Positions 31,732 to 41,578 of a stretch of DNA of 64,000 nucleotides are shown here, in pieces. Every line of letters begins with the position of its first letter. The stretch's first letter is position 1. Position numbers and translations under genes: made by a program. The notes under the pieces are model-generated. The model worked only from the letters and a program-made list of their open reading frames with translations. It had not been told where the DNA came from and ran no database searches. This stretch comes from Clostridia bacterium (lineage in GTDB: Bacteria > Bacillota > Clostridia > Oscillospirales > CAG-272): assembly GCA_017472695.1 (NCBI GenBank), contig JAFUOQ010000022.1, positions 1-64,000 on the forward strand, read 5' to 3'.

Positions 31732-33168
31732 TTAATATGCCTTGCCCCAGTAAACAAGCTTATCTGCTTCCTTACCACAGCATATGCACTTTCCTGTCTT
31801 GCCTTGCTCGTCAAGTGGCATACAGCGCGAGGTTACATCAGCAATCTCCTTGAGCTTCAATTCACACTCGAGGTCGCCACACCACATAGCCTTGATATAA
31901 CCAGATTTTTCACCTGCGGTTTTTATAAAGCTATCAAGCTCTGTCTCCTCATATGTGCGATTTTTTCTATTCTCTTGTGCTTTATTATATAAGCCAAGAG
32001 TAATGTCAGCCAACAATTCAGGTATTTTTGTTTCAAGCTCGTCAAGAGAAACAAAGATTTTTTCTCTGTTATCACGGCGAACTAAAACGCATTGATTATT
32101 CTCTATATCTCTGGGTCCGATTTCAAGACGGAGAGGCACACCCTTCATTTCATATTCTGCATATTTCCAGCCTGGTGAGTTATCAGAAATATCAATCTTT
32201 GCTCTTGCAAATTTATTTACTCTTTCCATAACCTCGGTTGCCTTTTCAATAACACCTGGCTTATGTTGAGCACAAGGAATGACAACAACTTGAATTGGAG
32301 CAACCTGTGGTGGCAATACAAGACCATTATCATCACCGTGAGTCATAATGATCGCACCGATAATTCTTGTAGAAACGCCCCAAGAGGTTTGGTGACAATA
32401 TTTGAGTGTATTATCCTTATCTAGATATTGAATATTGAATGCTTTTGCAAAGCCATCACCAAAGTTATGACTAGTGCCACCTTGAAGTGCCTTACCATCG
32501 TGCATAAGTGCTTCTACAGTATATGTTGCATTTGCTCCTGCGAACTTTTCTTTATCGGTTTTTCTACCCTTTAGTACTGGAATACCAAGGTCCTTTTCAA
32601 AGAAATCAGCATATACGTTGAGCATTTGTAATGTTTCGTTCTCTGCATCCTCGGCAGTTGCGTGCATTGTATGTCCCTCTTGCCATAAGAACTCACGTGA
32701 ACGGAGGAATGGGCGGGTTGTTTTCTCCCATCTTACTACGCTACACCATTGGTTATAAAGCTTTGGCAAATCTCTGTACGAGCGAATGATATTTGCATAA
32801 TGCTCACAGAAAAGTGTTTCAGATGTTGGACGAACACAAAGCCTTTCAGTAAGTCTTTCACTACCACCGTGTGTAACCCAAGCAACCTCCGGAGCAAAGC
32901 CCTCAACGTGATCCTTTTCCTTATTAAGCAATGATTCTGGAATAAACATAGGCATATATATATTTTCAACGCCAGTTTTCTTAAATCTTGCGTCGAGTAG
33001 CTTTTGAATGTTTTCCCAAATTGCGTATCCATAAGGACGAATAATCATACATCCCTTTACGCTTGAATAGTCAATCAGGTCAGCCTTTTTAACTACATCG
33101 GTGTACCATTTTGCAAAATCCTCTTCCATTGAGGTGATTTGCTCTACCATTTTCTTGTCGTTAGCCAT
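31732..33168 (-). CDS. proS: Prolyl-tRNA synthetase, archaeal/eukaryotic type
   Basis: Class II synthetase charging tRNA-Pro. At 478 residues it lacks the editing insertion domain of the bacterial 570-residue form and belongs to the archaeal/eukaryotic-like group found in many Clostridia, with the extra C-terminal zinc-type domain. Motif 1 region is near [13 protein letters not shown]; motif 2 is [22 protein letters not shown]; motif 3 is [12 protein letters not shown]; the cysteines [18 protein letters not shown] close the protein. GAGGAT precedes the ATG. No T-box leader is visible in the short 5' region. It heads the proS-gdhA unit. Confidence 0.95.
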   Translation of the reverse strand: MANDKKMVEQITSMEEDFAKWYTDVVKKADLIDYSSVKGCMIIRPYGYAIWENIQKLLDARFKKTGVENIYMPMFIPESLLNKEKDHVEGFAPEVAWVTHGGSERLTERLCVRPTSETLFCEHYANIIRSYRDLPKLYNQWCSVVRWEKTTRPFLRSREFLWQEGHTMHATAEDAENETLQMLNVYADFFEKDLGIPVLKGRKTDKEKFAGANATYTVEALMHDGKALQGGTSHNFGDGFAKAFNIQYLDKDNTLKYCHQTSWGVSTRIIGAIIMTHGDDNGLVLPPQVAPIQVVVIPCAQHKPGVIEKATEVMERVNKFARAKIDISDNSPGWKYAEYEMKGVPLRLEIGPRDIENNQCVLVRRDNREKIFVSLDELETKIPELLADITLGLYNKAQENRKNRTYEETELDSFIKTAGEKSGYIKAMWCGDLECELKLKEIADVTSRCMPLDEQGKTGKCICCGKEADKLVYWGKAY

Positions 33169-33207
33169 CTTAATCCTCGTAAATCAAATAGTGAATAATA
33201 TAGGAAT

Positions 33208-33236
33208 ATATTATCACACACGAAAGGCAATTTCAA
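33208..33236 (-). promoter_or_regulatory. Sigma-A promoter of proS-gdhA
   Basis: Minus strand TTGAAA (33231-33236), 17-base spacer, TAATAT (33208-33213), about 40 bases before the proS ATG. Confidence 0.6.
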
Positions 33237-33273
33237 GTACTTTATTAAACTAAAGTGAAAAAAATTTCAAAAA

Positions 33274-33306
33274 AAAATCACTCTCCAAAAACAAGAGAGT
33301 GATTTT
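33274..33306 (-). terminator. Terminator of the ClpE-like gene
   Basis: AAAATCACTCTC pairs with GAGAGTGATTTT across a 9-base loop, with a T run on the minus strand. It ends the long leftward block that starts at ruvC. Confidence 0.8.
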
Positions 33307-33315
33307 GTTCATTTA

Positions 33316-35589
33316 TTAGATACAATCTACTACAAGCTTTGAATCCTTAACGTCAACTGCAGCTCCTGTAATGTTGCCCTTTATCTCAAAGATAATTGCG
33401 TGAGCAAGCTTATCCTCAATTTCAGTTTGGATATATCTGCGCATATTTCTTGCACCAAATTTTTTACTGAAGGATTCCTTTGCAATATGCTTGCAGACCT
33501 TTTGTGTAAAGGTGAATTTGATGTTTCTTTCTGCCAAAGCAACCTTCATATCGTTTAGCATTATTTTTGCAATTTCAACGAAATCCTCTTCTTCAAGAGA
33601 ACGGAAGGTGATAATCTCGTCAATTCTATTGATAAACTCTGGGCGAAGGAACGAGGAAAGCGCTTTCTCGGTCTTTTCCTTTGCCACCTCTTTGGAGCTT
33701 GAGCCGAAGCCAGCTTGAGATGAGGTCAGGGTTGCACCTGCGTTTGTTGTCATAATGATTACTGTATTTTCAAAATTGATGGTTCTGCCTTGAGAATCTG
33801 CAATTTTGCCCTCGTCAAGAATTTGAAGAAGGATGTTTAATACATCTGGATGTGCCTTCTCTATTTCATCGAAAAGTACGACAGAATACGGTGAGCGTCT
33901 GATTTTTTCAGTTAATTGACCTGCCTCATCATAACCGACATAGCCAGGAGGAGATCCGATAATTTTCGATACAGAATGCTTTTCCATAAACTCGGTCATA
34001 TCAAGGCGAATAAGCGAATCAGGTGTGTTAAACAGCTCGTTTGCAAGGGTTTTTACAAGCTCGGTTTTGCCGACGCCCGTAGGCCCTGCAAAGATAAAGG
34101 ATGCTGGGCGCTTCTTGATGCTAACGCCTGCCCTATTTCTTCTAATTGCGGCACACAAGGATTTTACAGCCTCGTCTTGACCCACAATTCTTGATTTAAT
34201 TTTATCCTCCAAGGATGCGAGCATTTCAAACTCCTCCTCGGAAATATTACTTGCAGGAATACCAGTCCAAATTTCGATAACACCCGCTAAATCCTGCTTG
34301 GTCATAACGGTATTTTCACATTCCTTGTCTAGCTTATCCTTTTCAAGGAGAAGCATAGAGCGCTCGGTTTTAAGCTCTGCAAGCTGTTTATATTCGTTTT
34401 CGTTGGGCTCTTTTCCACCATCAGCAATTTTGGCGTTTAAAGCCTCTGTTTTGGTGTCGATTTCGGCAAGCTTTTCAATAACCTTATGTCTTTCATTAAT
34501 ATAAGGTGCATGAAGTATTATATGAGAGCAAGCCTCGTCTATTAGGTCTATTGCTTTGTCTGGCAAAAATCTATCTGTGATATATCTTTCACTCATCACT
34601 ACTGCACTTTTTGCCATTTCATCAGAAATCTTAACACCATGATAAATCTCGTAATAGTGCTTGATTCCCTTAATCATTTCAATGGATTCGTCAATTGATG
34701 GCTCTTCAACCCTAACAGGCTGGAAGCGTCTTTCAAGCGCAGAATCCTTTTCGATATATTTGCGATATTCTTTTAATGTTGTAGCACCGATAACTTGAAT
34801 TTCTCCTCTTGAAAGTGCCGGCTTTAAAATATTAGCCGCATTCATACTACCCTCAGAGTTGCCTGTGCCGACTATATTGTGAATTTCGTCAATAACAAGA
34901 ATAATATTGCCAGCTTCCTTAACCTCTTTCAAAAGCCCATTAATTCTCGCCTCAAACTGACCTCTAAATTGAGTGCCAGCAACAAGTGCTGTCAAATCAA
35001 CAAGGTATACCTCGCACTTTTTTAATTTGTGAGGAACATTGCCCTCGACAATTCTTTGTGCAAGTGCCTCGGCAATCGCAGTTTTACCGACACCGGGCTC
35101 ACCTATTAAGCAAGGATTATTCTTTTGGCGACGGCTTAATATTTGGATAACTCTTTCAAGCTCTCTTTGTCTGCCAACAATTCTATCAAGCTTTCCATTC
35201 AGAGCGCTTTGAGTCAAGTTTGTGCAGAAGGTGTTAAGATGCTTTCTCTCATCCTTCCTTTTATCCTTTTTCTTGCCCTTTTCTTCCTTTTGGTCATCTG
35301 TCATGCCGACATTTTTCATTATTTTGGAAAAATCTATTGTTGGAGAGTCCTCATCGTTTTCCTCTTCTCCTTCTTCTCCAGCGACAGGAAGCATTTCAGC
35401 AAACATTTTCTCCATATTTTCTAGCTCTTCCTCTGTAATGCCCATTTTTGTCATCATATCGTTAACAGGCTTTATACCGAGCTCCTTCGCGCAAACAAGA
35501 CAAAGCCCCTCTTGCTTTTGCACATTGTTTTCGAGCTTCATTATATAAACCGTTGCAGGTCTTTTTTTGCATCTGGTACACATTTCCAT
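33316..35589 (-). CDS. clpE: ClpE-like ATPase with N-terminal zinc finger
   Basis: Hsp100 unfoldase that feeds proteins to ClpP or rescues aggregates. Length 757 residues. The N-terminus has a zinc finger with Cys4, Cys7, Cys30 and Cys33, the mark of ClpE and not of ClpC or ClpB. Then come AAA-1 with GEPGVGKTA and a DEIHNIVGTG Walker B, a short coiled-coil middle domain (about 390-440) and AAA-2 with GPTGVGKTE and LFDEIEKAHP. The loop SSQAGFGSS lies where ClpP-binding tripeptides (VGF, LGF) occur. It is the last gene of the cvpA-like/clpE unit. Role in stress protein quality control is a family inference. Confidence 0.9.
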   Translation of the reverse strand: MEMCTRCKKRPATVYIMKLENNVQKQEGLCLVCAKELGIKPVNDMMTKMGITEEELENMEKMFAEMLPVAGEEGEEENDEDSPTIDFSKIMKNVGMTDDQKEEKGKKKDKRKDERKHLNTFCTNLTQSALNGKLDRIVGRQRELERVIQILSRRQKNNPCLIGEPGVGKTAIAEALAQRIVEGNVPHKLKKCEVYLVDLTALVAGTQFRGQFEARINGLLKEVKEAGNIILVIDEIHNIVGTGNSEGSMNAANILKPALSRGEIQVIGATTLKEYRKYIEKDSALERRFQPVRVEEPSIDESIEMIKGIKHYYEIYHGVKISDEMAKSAVVMSERYITDRFLPDKAIDLIDEACSHIILHAPYINERHKVIEKLAEIDTKTEALNAKIADGGKEPNENEYKQLAELKTERSMLLLEKDKLDKECENTVMTKQDLAGVIEIWTGIPASNISEEEFEMLASLEDKIKSRIVGQDEAVKSLCAAIRRNRAGVSIKKRPASFIFAGPTGVGKTELVKTLANELFNTPDSLIRLDMTEFMEKHSVSKIIGSPPGYVGYDEAGQLTEKIRRSPYSVVLFDEIEKAHPDVLNILLQILDEGKIADSQGRTINFENTVIIMTTNAGATLTSSQAGFGSSSKEVAKEKTEKALSSFLRPEFINRIDEIITFRSLEEEDFVEIAKIMLNDMKVALAERNIKFTFTQKVCKHIAKESFSKKFGARNMRRYIQTEIEDKLAHAIIFEIKGNITGAAVDVKDSKLVVDCI

Positions 35590-35625
35590 AATTGTTTTCC
35601 TCTTTTATAAATGCCACTTGATACG

Positions 35626-36369
35626 CTATGCGTAAATTTTGTTTTTTATAAACTCTATTAAATTTAAATTTTTAAATATCGAAACAACCATTGAATTCTC
35701 TATCAGTCCATCGTTTATATAATCTGGGAAGGATGGTCCTATAAATTCAACAACAAAGAGAATTCCTTGGGTCAAGCCCCACGTCACCACAATAGCGATT
35801 ATAACGCCTAACGTAAGACCTAAAAGTCTATCTGCCGTCTTTACACCTTCAAAGTTTTTCAAATGAGAAAGCAATGCAAAAACAATAGAAAGAGTTATAT
35901 AAGCAACGATGGTTATAGCAACAAATGCTATAATTGTTGAAAGCAGAGTTGCTATTGCACCACCAATGTTTTCTGCCAATGAGTCTATAACTGTTGAATC
36001 GTTTTGGTTAAAGAAGGCATCAAATTCTACAATAAATTTATCAAAATCTAGACCAAAGTGAGTCAAGAATTTTTCAAAAAATTCAGGAGCTTTATCCTGT
36101 AAGGTTTTTACATCTATTGCTATATTTGTAGGGTCGTTTTTCAAAAATGCACTTAATGATTTTTCGACTAGGCTAACCATTGCATTTTCCATAAACCAAC
36201 CATTGAACAGGTTAGCAACAGGTATACGCAAAATGAAGGCTAAAGCGAGGGAAAGTATTGCCTTTGTCAAGTCAAGCAGACTACACACAAAGCCCTTTAT
36301 GGTGAACTTTAAAATTATAAGCACTGCAAATGAGCATAGTACTATATCTATAATTGTGCTTGCACCCAT
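35626..36369 (-). CDS. CvpA-family membrane protein 1
   Basis: Integral membrane protein of 247 residues of the CvpA (colicin V production) family, which has no settled function in Firmicutes. It has four to five membrane segments, an early IKGFVCSLLDLTKAILSLALAF like the family signature KGxxxxxxxL, a soluble extracellular middle part (about 75-130) and FAVNTTADR-like GVKTADRLLGLTLGVIIA near the end. GGAGGG precedes the ATG. It follows a second member of the same family and precedes the ClpE-like gene by 36 bases. Confidence 0.78.
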   Translation of the reverse strand: MGASTIIDIVLCSFAVLIILKFTIKGFVCSLLDLTKAILSLALAFILRIPVANLFNGWFMENAMVSLVEKSLSAFLKNDPTNIAIDVKTLQDKAPEFFEKFLTHFGLDFDKFIVEFDAFFNQNDSTVIDSLAENIGGAIATLLSTIIAFVAITIVAYITLSIVFALLSHLKNFEGVKTADRLLGLTLGVIIAIVVTWGLTQGILFVVEFIGPSFPDYINDGLIENSMVVSIFKNLNLIEFIKNKIYA

Positions 36370-36450
36370 ACAATCCCTCCATTCTTAATTACATTATATT
36401 AATAAGTAAAGGACTGTATAATAGCTTTTGCGATATACAGCCCTAAATTG

Positions 36451-37239
36451 TTAGTTAATCGCTATTCTCTTTACAAATTCCCACAAATCATTCTTGACAA
36501 AGAATTTTAGAATTAACGTATTATCGATTATGGAGTCTTTAAATACTCCTTCATAATAGTGTGCGCCGAAGACAAAGAGCTTTCCTATTCCAAATGAAAC
36601 CACCCAAACAATGAGCAAGGATACCGCCACACCAACTAATGCTCCAAGTAAAATATTAATTCTCTTTATGATAGTTGCCTTTTGTAGAATCTTGTTCAAC
36701 ACCTTACCGAGAATCAAGAAAAGAATTTCCGCAACTACAAAAATCACGATAAACGAGATTACTATTGATATTCCAAGACCCAAACGATTTCCAAGGAAGT
36801 CTGAAATGCTTTCAATATCCTCAAGAGTTGCAGGTATTGGATCAACCCCCTGCTCCACACCAGTAAAATGCTCACTCATCATATATCTGCCGCTGTAATC
36901 CTCTTCACCCGATTGAAGAATGAAGTCAACAACAACCTTTGGAATTCCATCAAAGAAGGAATGAACCTTGTAGGCAATTACACCATTTTCTAGCGTAACC
37001 TGCTCTGTTGTTAAAAGCCAATCCTTTATCCAGCCCTTTGCAGGCTCGGCAAAGAACCAGCCATTAATGAGTCTAGCAAGTGGCAGGTTGAATATAATCG
37101 CCAAAAAGGGCGCGAGGAGTGTCTTAATTAACGAAATAAATGACTTTAAAAATCCACGTATTGAATGTCTTATGATAACAAACGCCATTAGTCCAACTAA
37201 AACCGCGTCTAAAACAAAGCTAATAACATGTTCAGCCAA
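36451..37239 (-). CDS. CvpA-family membrane protein 2
   Basis: Second CvpA-like protein, 262 residues. It shares the early IIRHSIRGFLKSFISLIKTLLAPFLA and the late IIKRINILLGALVGVAVSLLIVW patterns with its neighbour, and NxPLARLINGWFF matches NxxNGWFM there, so the two are tandem paralogues. The extracellular middle region (about 75-150) differs and is longer. The start is TTG at 37239, with GGAGG 8 bases before it; no in-frame ATG fits. Confidence 0.75.
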   Translation of the reverse strand: MAEHVISFVLDAVLVGLMAFVIIRHSIRGFLKSFISLIKTLLAPFLAIIFNLPLARLINGWFFAEPAKGWIKDWLLTTEQVTLENGVIAYKVHSFFDGIPKVVVDFILQSGEEDYSGRYMMSEHFTGVEQGVDPIPATLEDIESISDFLGNRLGLGISIVISFIVIFVVAEILFLILGKVLNKILQKATIIKRINILLGALVGVAVSLLIVWVVSFGIGKLFVFGAHYYEGVFKDSIIDNTLILKFFVKNDLWEFVKRIAIN

Positions 37240-37305
37240 AACAGCATCCTCCTTTCCTTTTATAGCTTCAATCTCATTATATTATACCATTATACTGTAA
37301 TATTG

Positions 37306-38070
37306 TCAACCATTGTAATATATTTTTTTAAGATATAGTCCATCAGGCTTTGCTGTAAAGCCTGCGTTCTCTCTCTTTCTCGATGCTAATATTTCCGGTA
37401 TTTCCTCGGGTAATATTTTGCCCGATTCTACAAATAATAATGTACCAACCATTATTCTAACCATATTGTATAAAAAACCATCTGCGCAAACAGTAAATTC
37501 AACAAAATCTCCGTTTCTTTCTACTCGGCTTTCATATACTGTACGCTCGGTATTTTCAATTTGAGAGCCAACCGACATAAATGCATCAAAATTATGCGTT
37601 CCTTTGAAAAAAGTGGCGGCATGTGTCATTTTTTCGATGCCTTCGTCACTAATTTCTCTGCCGTATTCGAGTGCTAAATTTGAATAAAACGGATTCCTTA
37701 TCCTGCTTGCATGAATTTTGTAAACGTATTCCTTTTTCACGGCATCATATCGTGGGTGAAAGTCCTTTTTGACCTCCCTTGCCGACAAAACAGAAATATC
37801 ATTTGGAAGCTTTATATTCATTGCAATTGGAATTTTTTCAATTGGCACAGTAATTTCATCGTTTTCGCTTTTTGGCTCAACTGTTAAGCAAAAGCCGAGT
37901 GCGTGGACACCACTATCGGTTCTGCTACATCCCTTAACATCGCATTCAAAGCCAAATGCTTCTTTTGTTGCTCTGTTTATTTCAAGAGCTATTGTAGGCT
38001 TATCATTTTGAAGCTGATAGCCATAATAGTTATGCCCATTATATGAAATAGTAAGTAAAATTTTTTTCAT
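37306..38070 (-). CDS. truA: tRNA pseudouridine synthase A
   Basis: Makes pseudouridine at positions 38-40 of tRNA anticodon stems. From ATG 38070 it is 254 residues. The catalytic Asp is in CSRTDSGVHALG; YNGHNYYGYQLQ near the start and FLYNMVRIMVGTL near the end are family marks. The start is one base after the ecfT stop, in the well-known ecfA1-ecfA2-ecfT-truA arrangement of Firmicutes. In many genomes rplM and rpsI follow; here two cvpA-like genes do. Confidence 0.94.
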   Translation of the reverse strand: MKKILLTISYNGHNYYGYQLQNDKPTIALEINRATKEAFGFECDVKGCSRTDSGVHALGFCLTVEPKSENDEITVPIEKIPIAMNIKLPNDISVLSAREVKKDFHPRYDAVKKEYVYKIHASRIRNPFYSNLALEYGREISDEGIEKMTHAATFFKGTHNFDAFMSVGSQIENTERTVYESRVERNGDFVEFTVCADGFLYNMVRIMVGTLLFVESGKILPEEIPEILASRKRENAGFTAKPDGLYLKKIYYNG

Positions 38071-38071
38071 T

Positions 38072-38914
38072 TTAAATCTCATATCCAGGTGCATAGATAT
38101 TTATAAGAATAACGCCTGCCAAAAGTACAAGAGCGAACAAAAGCCCAAAAACATCCTTCACCTTAAACTTTAATTTTTTCATTCTTGTTCTTCCTTCTCC
38201 ACCACGATAGCAACGACATTCCATAGCAGTTGCAAGCTCGTCAGCACGTCTGAATGAAGAAACAAAAAGTGGAATTATGATAGGCACAAGTGCCTTTGCT
38301 TTTTTTATAAGTCCTCCACTTGAAAAATCCGCACCTCTTGCCTTTTGCGCGTTCATAATTTTTCCTGTTTCCTCTGTCAAGGTAGGAATAAATCGCAAGG
38401 CAATTGTCATAAGCATAGAAAATTCATGAACCGGAAGCTTGATTTTTTTGAGTGGTGATAGTGCTGTTTCAATGCCGTCTGTTAATTCAATTGGAGTTGT
38501 GGTATATGAGAGGAATAATGTTGTTGCGGTTAAAAGCATTATAATTCTTACCGCTAAAATTCCAGCATTTATAAGGCCATTAACGTATATTTTTAGAGTC
38601 CAAAAATTAGGGATAACCTCCCAATCAACCAATGGCTCTCCTTCACCCTTTGTCCAAAAAATATTTAAAATCGCTGTGAATACAATGATAACTGCCAATC
38701 CCTTTAAGCCCTTTAAAATAACTCTTATCGGTACTCGGCTAACAATTATAGAAACAAGTAAAATTCCAAGCAAAAAGGCAAATGAATACACATCCTTTGC
38801 CACAAAGGTTGATACCATAAACATTATGATAAAGAAAAGCTTTGTTCTTGGGTCGAGCCTGTGAATTAGAGATTTCGACTCATAGTATTGTCCTAAAGAA
38901 ACATCAAAAGCCAT
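38072..38914 (-). CDS. ecfT: Energy-coupling factor transporter membrane subunit EcfT
   Basis: Membrane coupling subunit of a group II ECF transporter, which connects interchangeable vitamin- or metal-binding S components to the EcfA ATPases. The 280-residue protein has five to six membrane segments and the two cytoplasmic coupling-helix motifs: the ARG of AQKARGADFSSGG and the second one in RRADELATAMECRCY. It overlaps ecfA2 by 11 bases and abuts truA. The S component is not adjacent. Confidence 0.93.
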   Translation of the reverse strand: MAFDVSLGQYYESKSLIHRLDPRTKLFFIIMFMVSTFVAKDVYSFAFLLGILLVSIIVSRVPIRVILKGLKGLAVIIVFTAILNIFWTKGEGEPLVDWEVIPNFWTLKIYVNGLINAGILAVRIIMLLTATTLFLSYTTTPIELTDGIETALSPLKKIKLPVHEFSMLMTIALRFIPTLTEETGKIMNAQKARGADFSSGGLIKKAKALVPIIIPLFVSSFRRADELATAMECRCYRGGEGRTRMKKLKFKVKDVFGLLFALVLLAGVILINIYAPGYEI

Positions 38915-39794
38915 GTCGCACCTCCTTGCCTTTCACGGCAGAGGTAGAGCCGTACATTTGAGCAAGTGCACTAACGGCGCCCTCAACGGTATATATATTG
39001 CTAGGTATGTTTATTCCCTTTTCGCGTAGCTTTAAAACAATATTTGTAATCTCGGGCACGTCAAGTCCGTTTTCCTTTAGAAGCTGATGCTCGGAGAATA
39101 CCTCCTCACATTTGCCATTTAAAAGAACCCTTGCTTTCGACATAACGACTACATTGTCACAGTACATAGCCATATCCTCCATGCTATGACTAACAATTAT
39201 AACGGATGTACCGCTTTCCTCACGATATTTTCTAATACCACCCAGAATTTCGCGTCTGCCCTTTGGGTCAAGTCCTGCTGCCGGCTCATCTAAAACCAAG
39301 ATTTTTGGATTCATAGCCATAACGCCAGCCAAAGCAACACGGCGCTTTTGTCCGCCCGACAAATCAAATGGAGATTTGGATAAGGTTTCCTTATCTAATC
39401 CACAAAACTCTGCACTTTTTTGAACCCTGTGTTCAATTTCCTCCATTGAGAGCTTCATGTTTTTAGGTCCGTATGCTATATCATCCCATACTGTATCTGC
39501 AAAAAGCTGATACTCCGGATACTGCATAACCATACCAACCTTATAGCGAATTTGACCTATTTTCTTCGGCTTTTCCCAAATATCCTCACCATCGACAAAG
39601 ACATTACCGCTTGATGGCTTTAAAAGTCCGTTTAAAAGCTGAACCAAGGTGGATTTACCTGAGCCTGTGTGACCAATAAGTCCCGTTATTAAATTTTCTT
39701 CAATATTTAAACTCACATTATCTAGTGCCGTTATTTCATATGGTGTTTTTTTGCCATAAACAAACGACACGTCCTTAAGCTCAATTATCGACAT
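38904..39794 (-). CDS. ecfA2: Energy-coupling factor transporter ATPase EcfA2
   Basis: Second ATPase of the ECF module, 296 residues. Walker A is GHTGSGKST, the signature is LSGGQKRRVALAGVMAM, Walker B is ILVLDEPAAGLDP. The N-terminal DVSFVYGKKTPYEITALDNVSL and the MQYPEYQLFADTVWDD Q loop are typical EcfA2 marks. It lies 8 bases after ecfA1. Confidence 0.95.
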   Translation of the reverse strand: MSIIELKDVSFVYGKKTPYEITALDNVSLNIEENLITGLIGHTGSGKSTLVQLLNGLLKPSSGNVFVDGEDIWEKPKKIGQIRYKVGMVMQYPEYQLFADTVWDDIAYGPKNMKLSMEEIEHRVQKSAEFCGLDKETLSKSPFDLSGGQKRRVALAGVMAMNPKILVLDEPAAGLDPKGRREILGGIRKYREESGTSVIIVSHSMEDMAMYCDNVVVMSKARVLLNGKCEEVFSEHQLLKENGLDVPEITNIVLKLREKGINIPSNIYTVEGAVSALAQMYGSTSAVKGKEVRHGF

Positions 39795-39802
39795 TTTCCT
39801 AC

Positions 39803-40669
39803 CTATTTGTTTCCTATTTTTTCCTTAATTAGCTCTGCGCAAGTATCAAAATCATACACTCCCAAAGGGATTTCAAGATTTAATTCCTTGTTTAATGCGT
39901 GTATTAGTTCTACTGATTGTGGCACCTCAAGCCCTGCCTCCCAAAGCTTTTCAGGCTTTGAAAAAACCTCATTCGGTGTTCCCTCTAAATATTTAGAGCC
40001 GTTTTTCATAACTACCACCTTGTCGGCTAAAACAGCCTCGTTCATATAGTGAGTAATTAAAATTATCGTTATTTTTTCCTCTTTATTAAGATGCAAAATT
40101 GTGTTCATTACCTCTTTTCTACCAAGAGGGTCTAGCATTGCAGTTGATTCATCAAAAATGATGCATCTCGGCTTCATAGCGATTATTCCAGCTATTGCAA
40201 TCCTTTGTTTTTGTCCACCAGAAAGGCGATGTGGTGCGTGACGCACATACTCTCTCATTCCAACGATGTCAAGTGCCTCATCAACGCGCCTTCTTATTTC
40301 CTTCGGCTGAATGCCCAGGTTTTCAGGGCCGAAGGCAACATCCTCCTCAACAACCGTTGCAACTATTTGGTTGTCAGGATTTTGAAAGACCATGCCGACA
40401 TTTTTTCTAACCTCATAAATATCGTTTTCGGTGATTTTTTCGTCAACTATATTTTTGCCATCTATATATATTTTTCCGCTATCTGCGGTAAGTATCATAT
40501 TTATCAGCTTTGCGGCTGTTGATTTACCCGAGCCGTTATGACCAAGAAGTGCAACAAACTCCCCCTCGTTGACATCCAATGAAAAGTCATTTAAAGCAAA
40601 ATTGTTTTCAAAATCATCTGTGTCGGGGTATTTATACGATACATTTTCCAATTTGATTAATGGATTCAT
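39803..40669 (-). CDS. ecfA1: Energy-coupling factor transporter ATPase EcfA1
   Basis: First ATPase of the ECF module, 288 residues. Walker A GHNGSGKST, Q loop FQNPDNQIVATVVEEDVAFGPEN, signature LSGGQKQRIAIAGIIAM, Walker B CIIFDESTAMLDP. Ser replaces the usual Glu-Pro pairing only after the catalytic Glu, so it should be active. It lies 18 bases downstream of the methyltransferase gene. Confidence 0.95.
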   Translation of the reverse strand: MNPLIKLENVSYKYPDTDDFENNFALNDFSLDVNEGEFVALLGHNGSGKSTAAKLINMILTADSGKIYIDGKNIVDEKITENDIYEVRKNVGMVFQNPDNQIVATVVEEDVAFGPENLGIQPKEIRRRVDEALDIVGMREYVRHAPHRLSGGQKQRIAIAGIIAMKPRCIIFDESTAMLDPLGRKEVMNTILHLNKEEKITIILITHYMNEAVLADKVVVMKNGSKYLEGTPNEVFSKPEKLWEAGLEVPQSVELIHALNKELNLEIPLGVYDFDTCAELIKEKIGNK

Positions 40670-40687
40670 TTTTTCTCCCTACGGATA

Positions 40688-41578
40688 TTATTTTTCCTCT
40701 GCTACCCAGCGTGCGCTTGCACCACAAGGTAAGTAGCCCTTTGTTTGTGTAACTGGCAAAGCAAGCTCTGCAGTTTCAGCTCTTCCTCCATGCTTTTTAA
40801 CTACCTCAACGTTGAGAACATAGCCCATTGTCAAGGCACTCAAGCCTGTGGTATATGAATTTATAAGCATAAATAGTGGGTCGTCCGAGATAAGCTTTTC
40901 ACAAAGGCTTACAAAATCGCAAACCGCATCCTCCAGCTTCCAAACCTCACCACCTGGCCCTCTGCCATATGATGGTGGATCCATTATAATACCATCGTAT
41001 TTATTGCCACGACGAATTTCGCGCTCAACAAACTTACGACAATCATCAACTATATATCTAACAGGAGCATTTTCAAGTCCGCTTGATGCCATATTTTCCT
41101 TTGCGCACGCAACCATGCCCTTTGATGCATCAACGTGTACAACGGAGGCACCAGCCTTTGCGGCGGCAACAGTAGCACCACCCGTATAAGCGAAGAGGTT
41201 CAAAACCTTAACCTCCTTGCCCTGTTTTTTTCTTTCTCTTATAAGCTTTGAAAACCAGTCCCAGTTTGCTGCCTGCTCGGGAAAAAGTCCTGTATGCTTG
41301 AAGCCCATTGGCTTTAAATTAAAGGTTAGCTCGCCATAATTTACGCACCATTTTTCTGGTACGTCATTTTTTATCCACGCGCCACCCCCACTTTTTGAAC
41401 GACGGTAAATTCCATCTGCCTTATTCCAAAGCTTATGCTCTCTTTTGCCCTTCCAAATAACCTGTGGGTCTGGGCGTATAAGAATATATTTTCCCCAGCG
41501 CTCAAGTCTTTCGCCATCCGAGGTATCTAAAAGCTCATAGTCCTTCCAATTATCTGCTAAATACATATTCTGCCTCAC
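40688..41578 (-). CDS. Class I SAM-dependent methyltransferase (RlmI-like rRNA type)
   Basis: Probable RNA methyltransferase of 296 residues. The SAM motif I is VLNLFAYTGGATVAAAKAGA (about 124-143), followed by VVHVDASKGM and the catalytic motif IIMDPPSYGRG (about 196-206), typical of the Methyltrans_SAM/RlmI-RlmK group. It lacks the N-terminal PUA domain of RlmI; the first 100 residues form a beta-rich region ending in GLFPEQAANWDW. It overlaps ruvC by 4 bases (ATGA), showing translational coupling. The target nucleotide is unknown. Confidence 0.88.
   Translation of the reverse strand: MRQNMYLADNWKDYELLDTSDGERLERWGKYILIRPDPQVIWKGKREHKLWNKADGIYRRSKSGGGAWIKNDVPEKWCVNYGELTFNLKPMGFKHTGLFPEQAANWDWFSKLIRERKKQGKEVKVLNLFAYTGGATVAAAKAGASVVHVDASKGMVACAKENMASSGLENAPVRYIVDDCRKFVEREIRRGNKYDGIIMDPPSYGRGPGGEVWKLEDAVCDFVSLCEKLISDDPLFMLINSYTTGLSALTMGYVLNVEVVKKHGGRAETAELALPVTQTKGYLPCGASARWVAEEK

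Noticed and set aside
33169..33315. Possible T-box riboswitch ahead of proS
   Set aside because: The 5' region is too short and has no specifier stem or TGGN-type antiterminator; the same holds for trpS.
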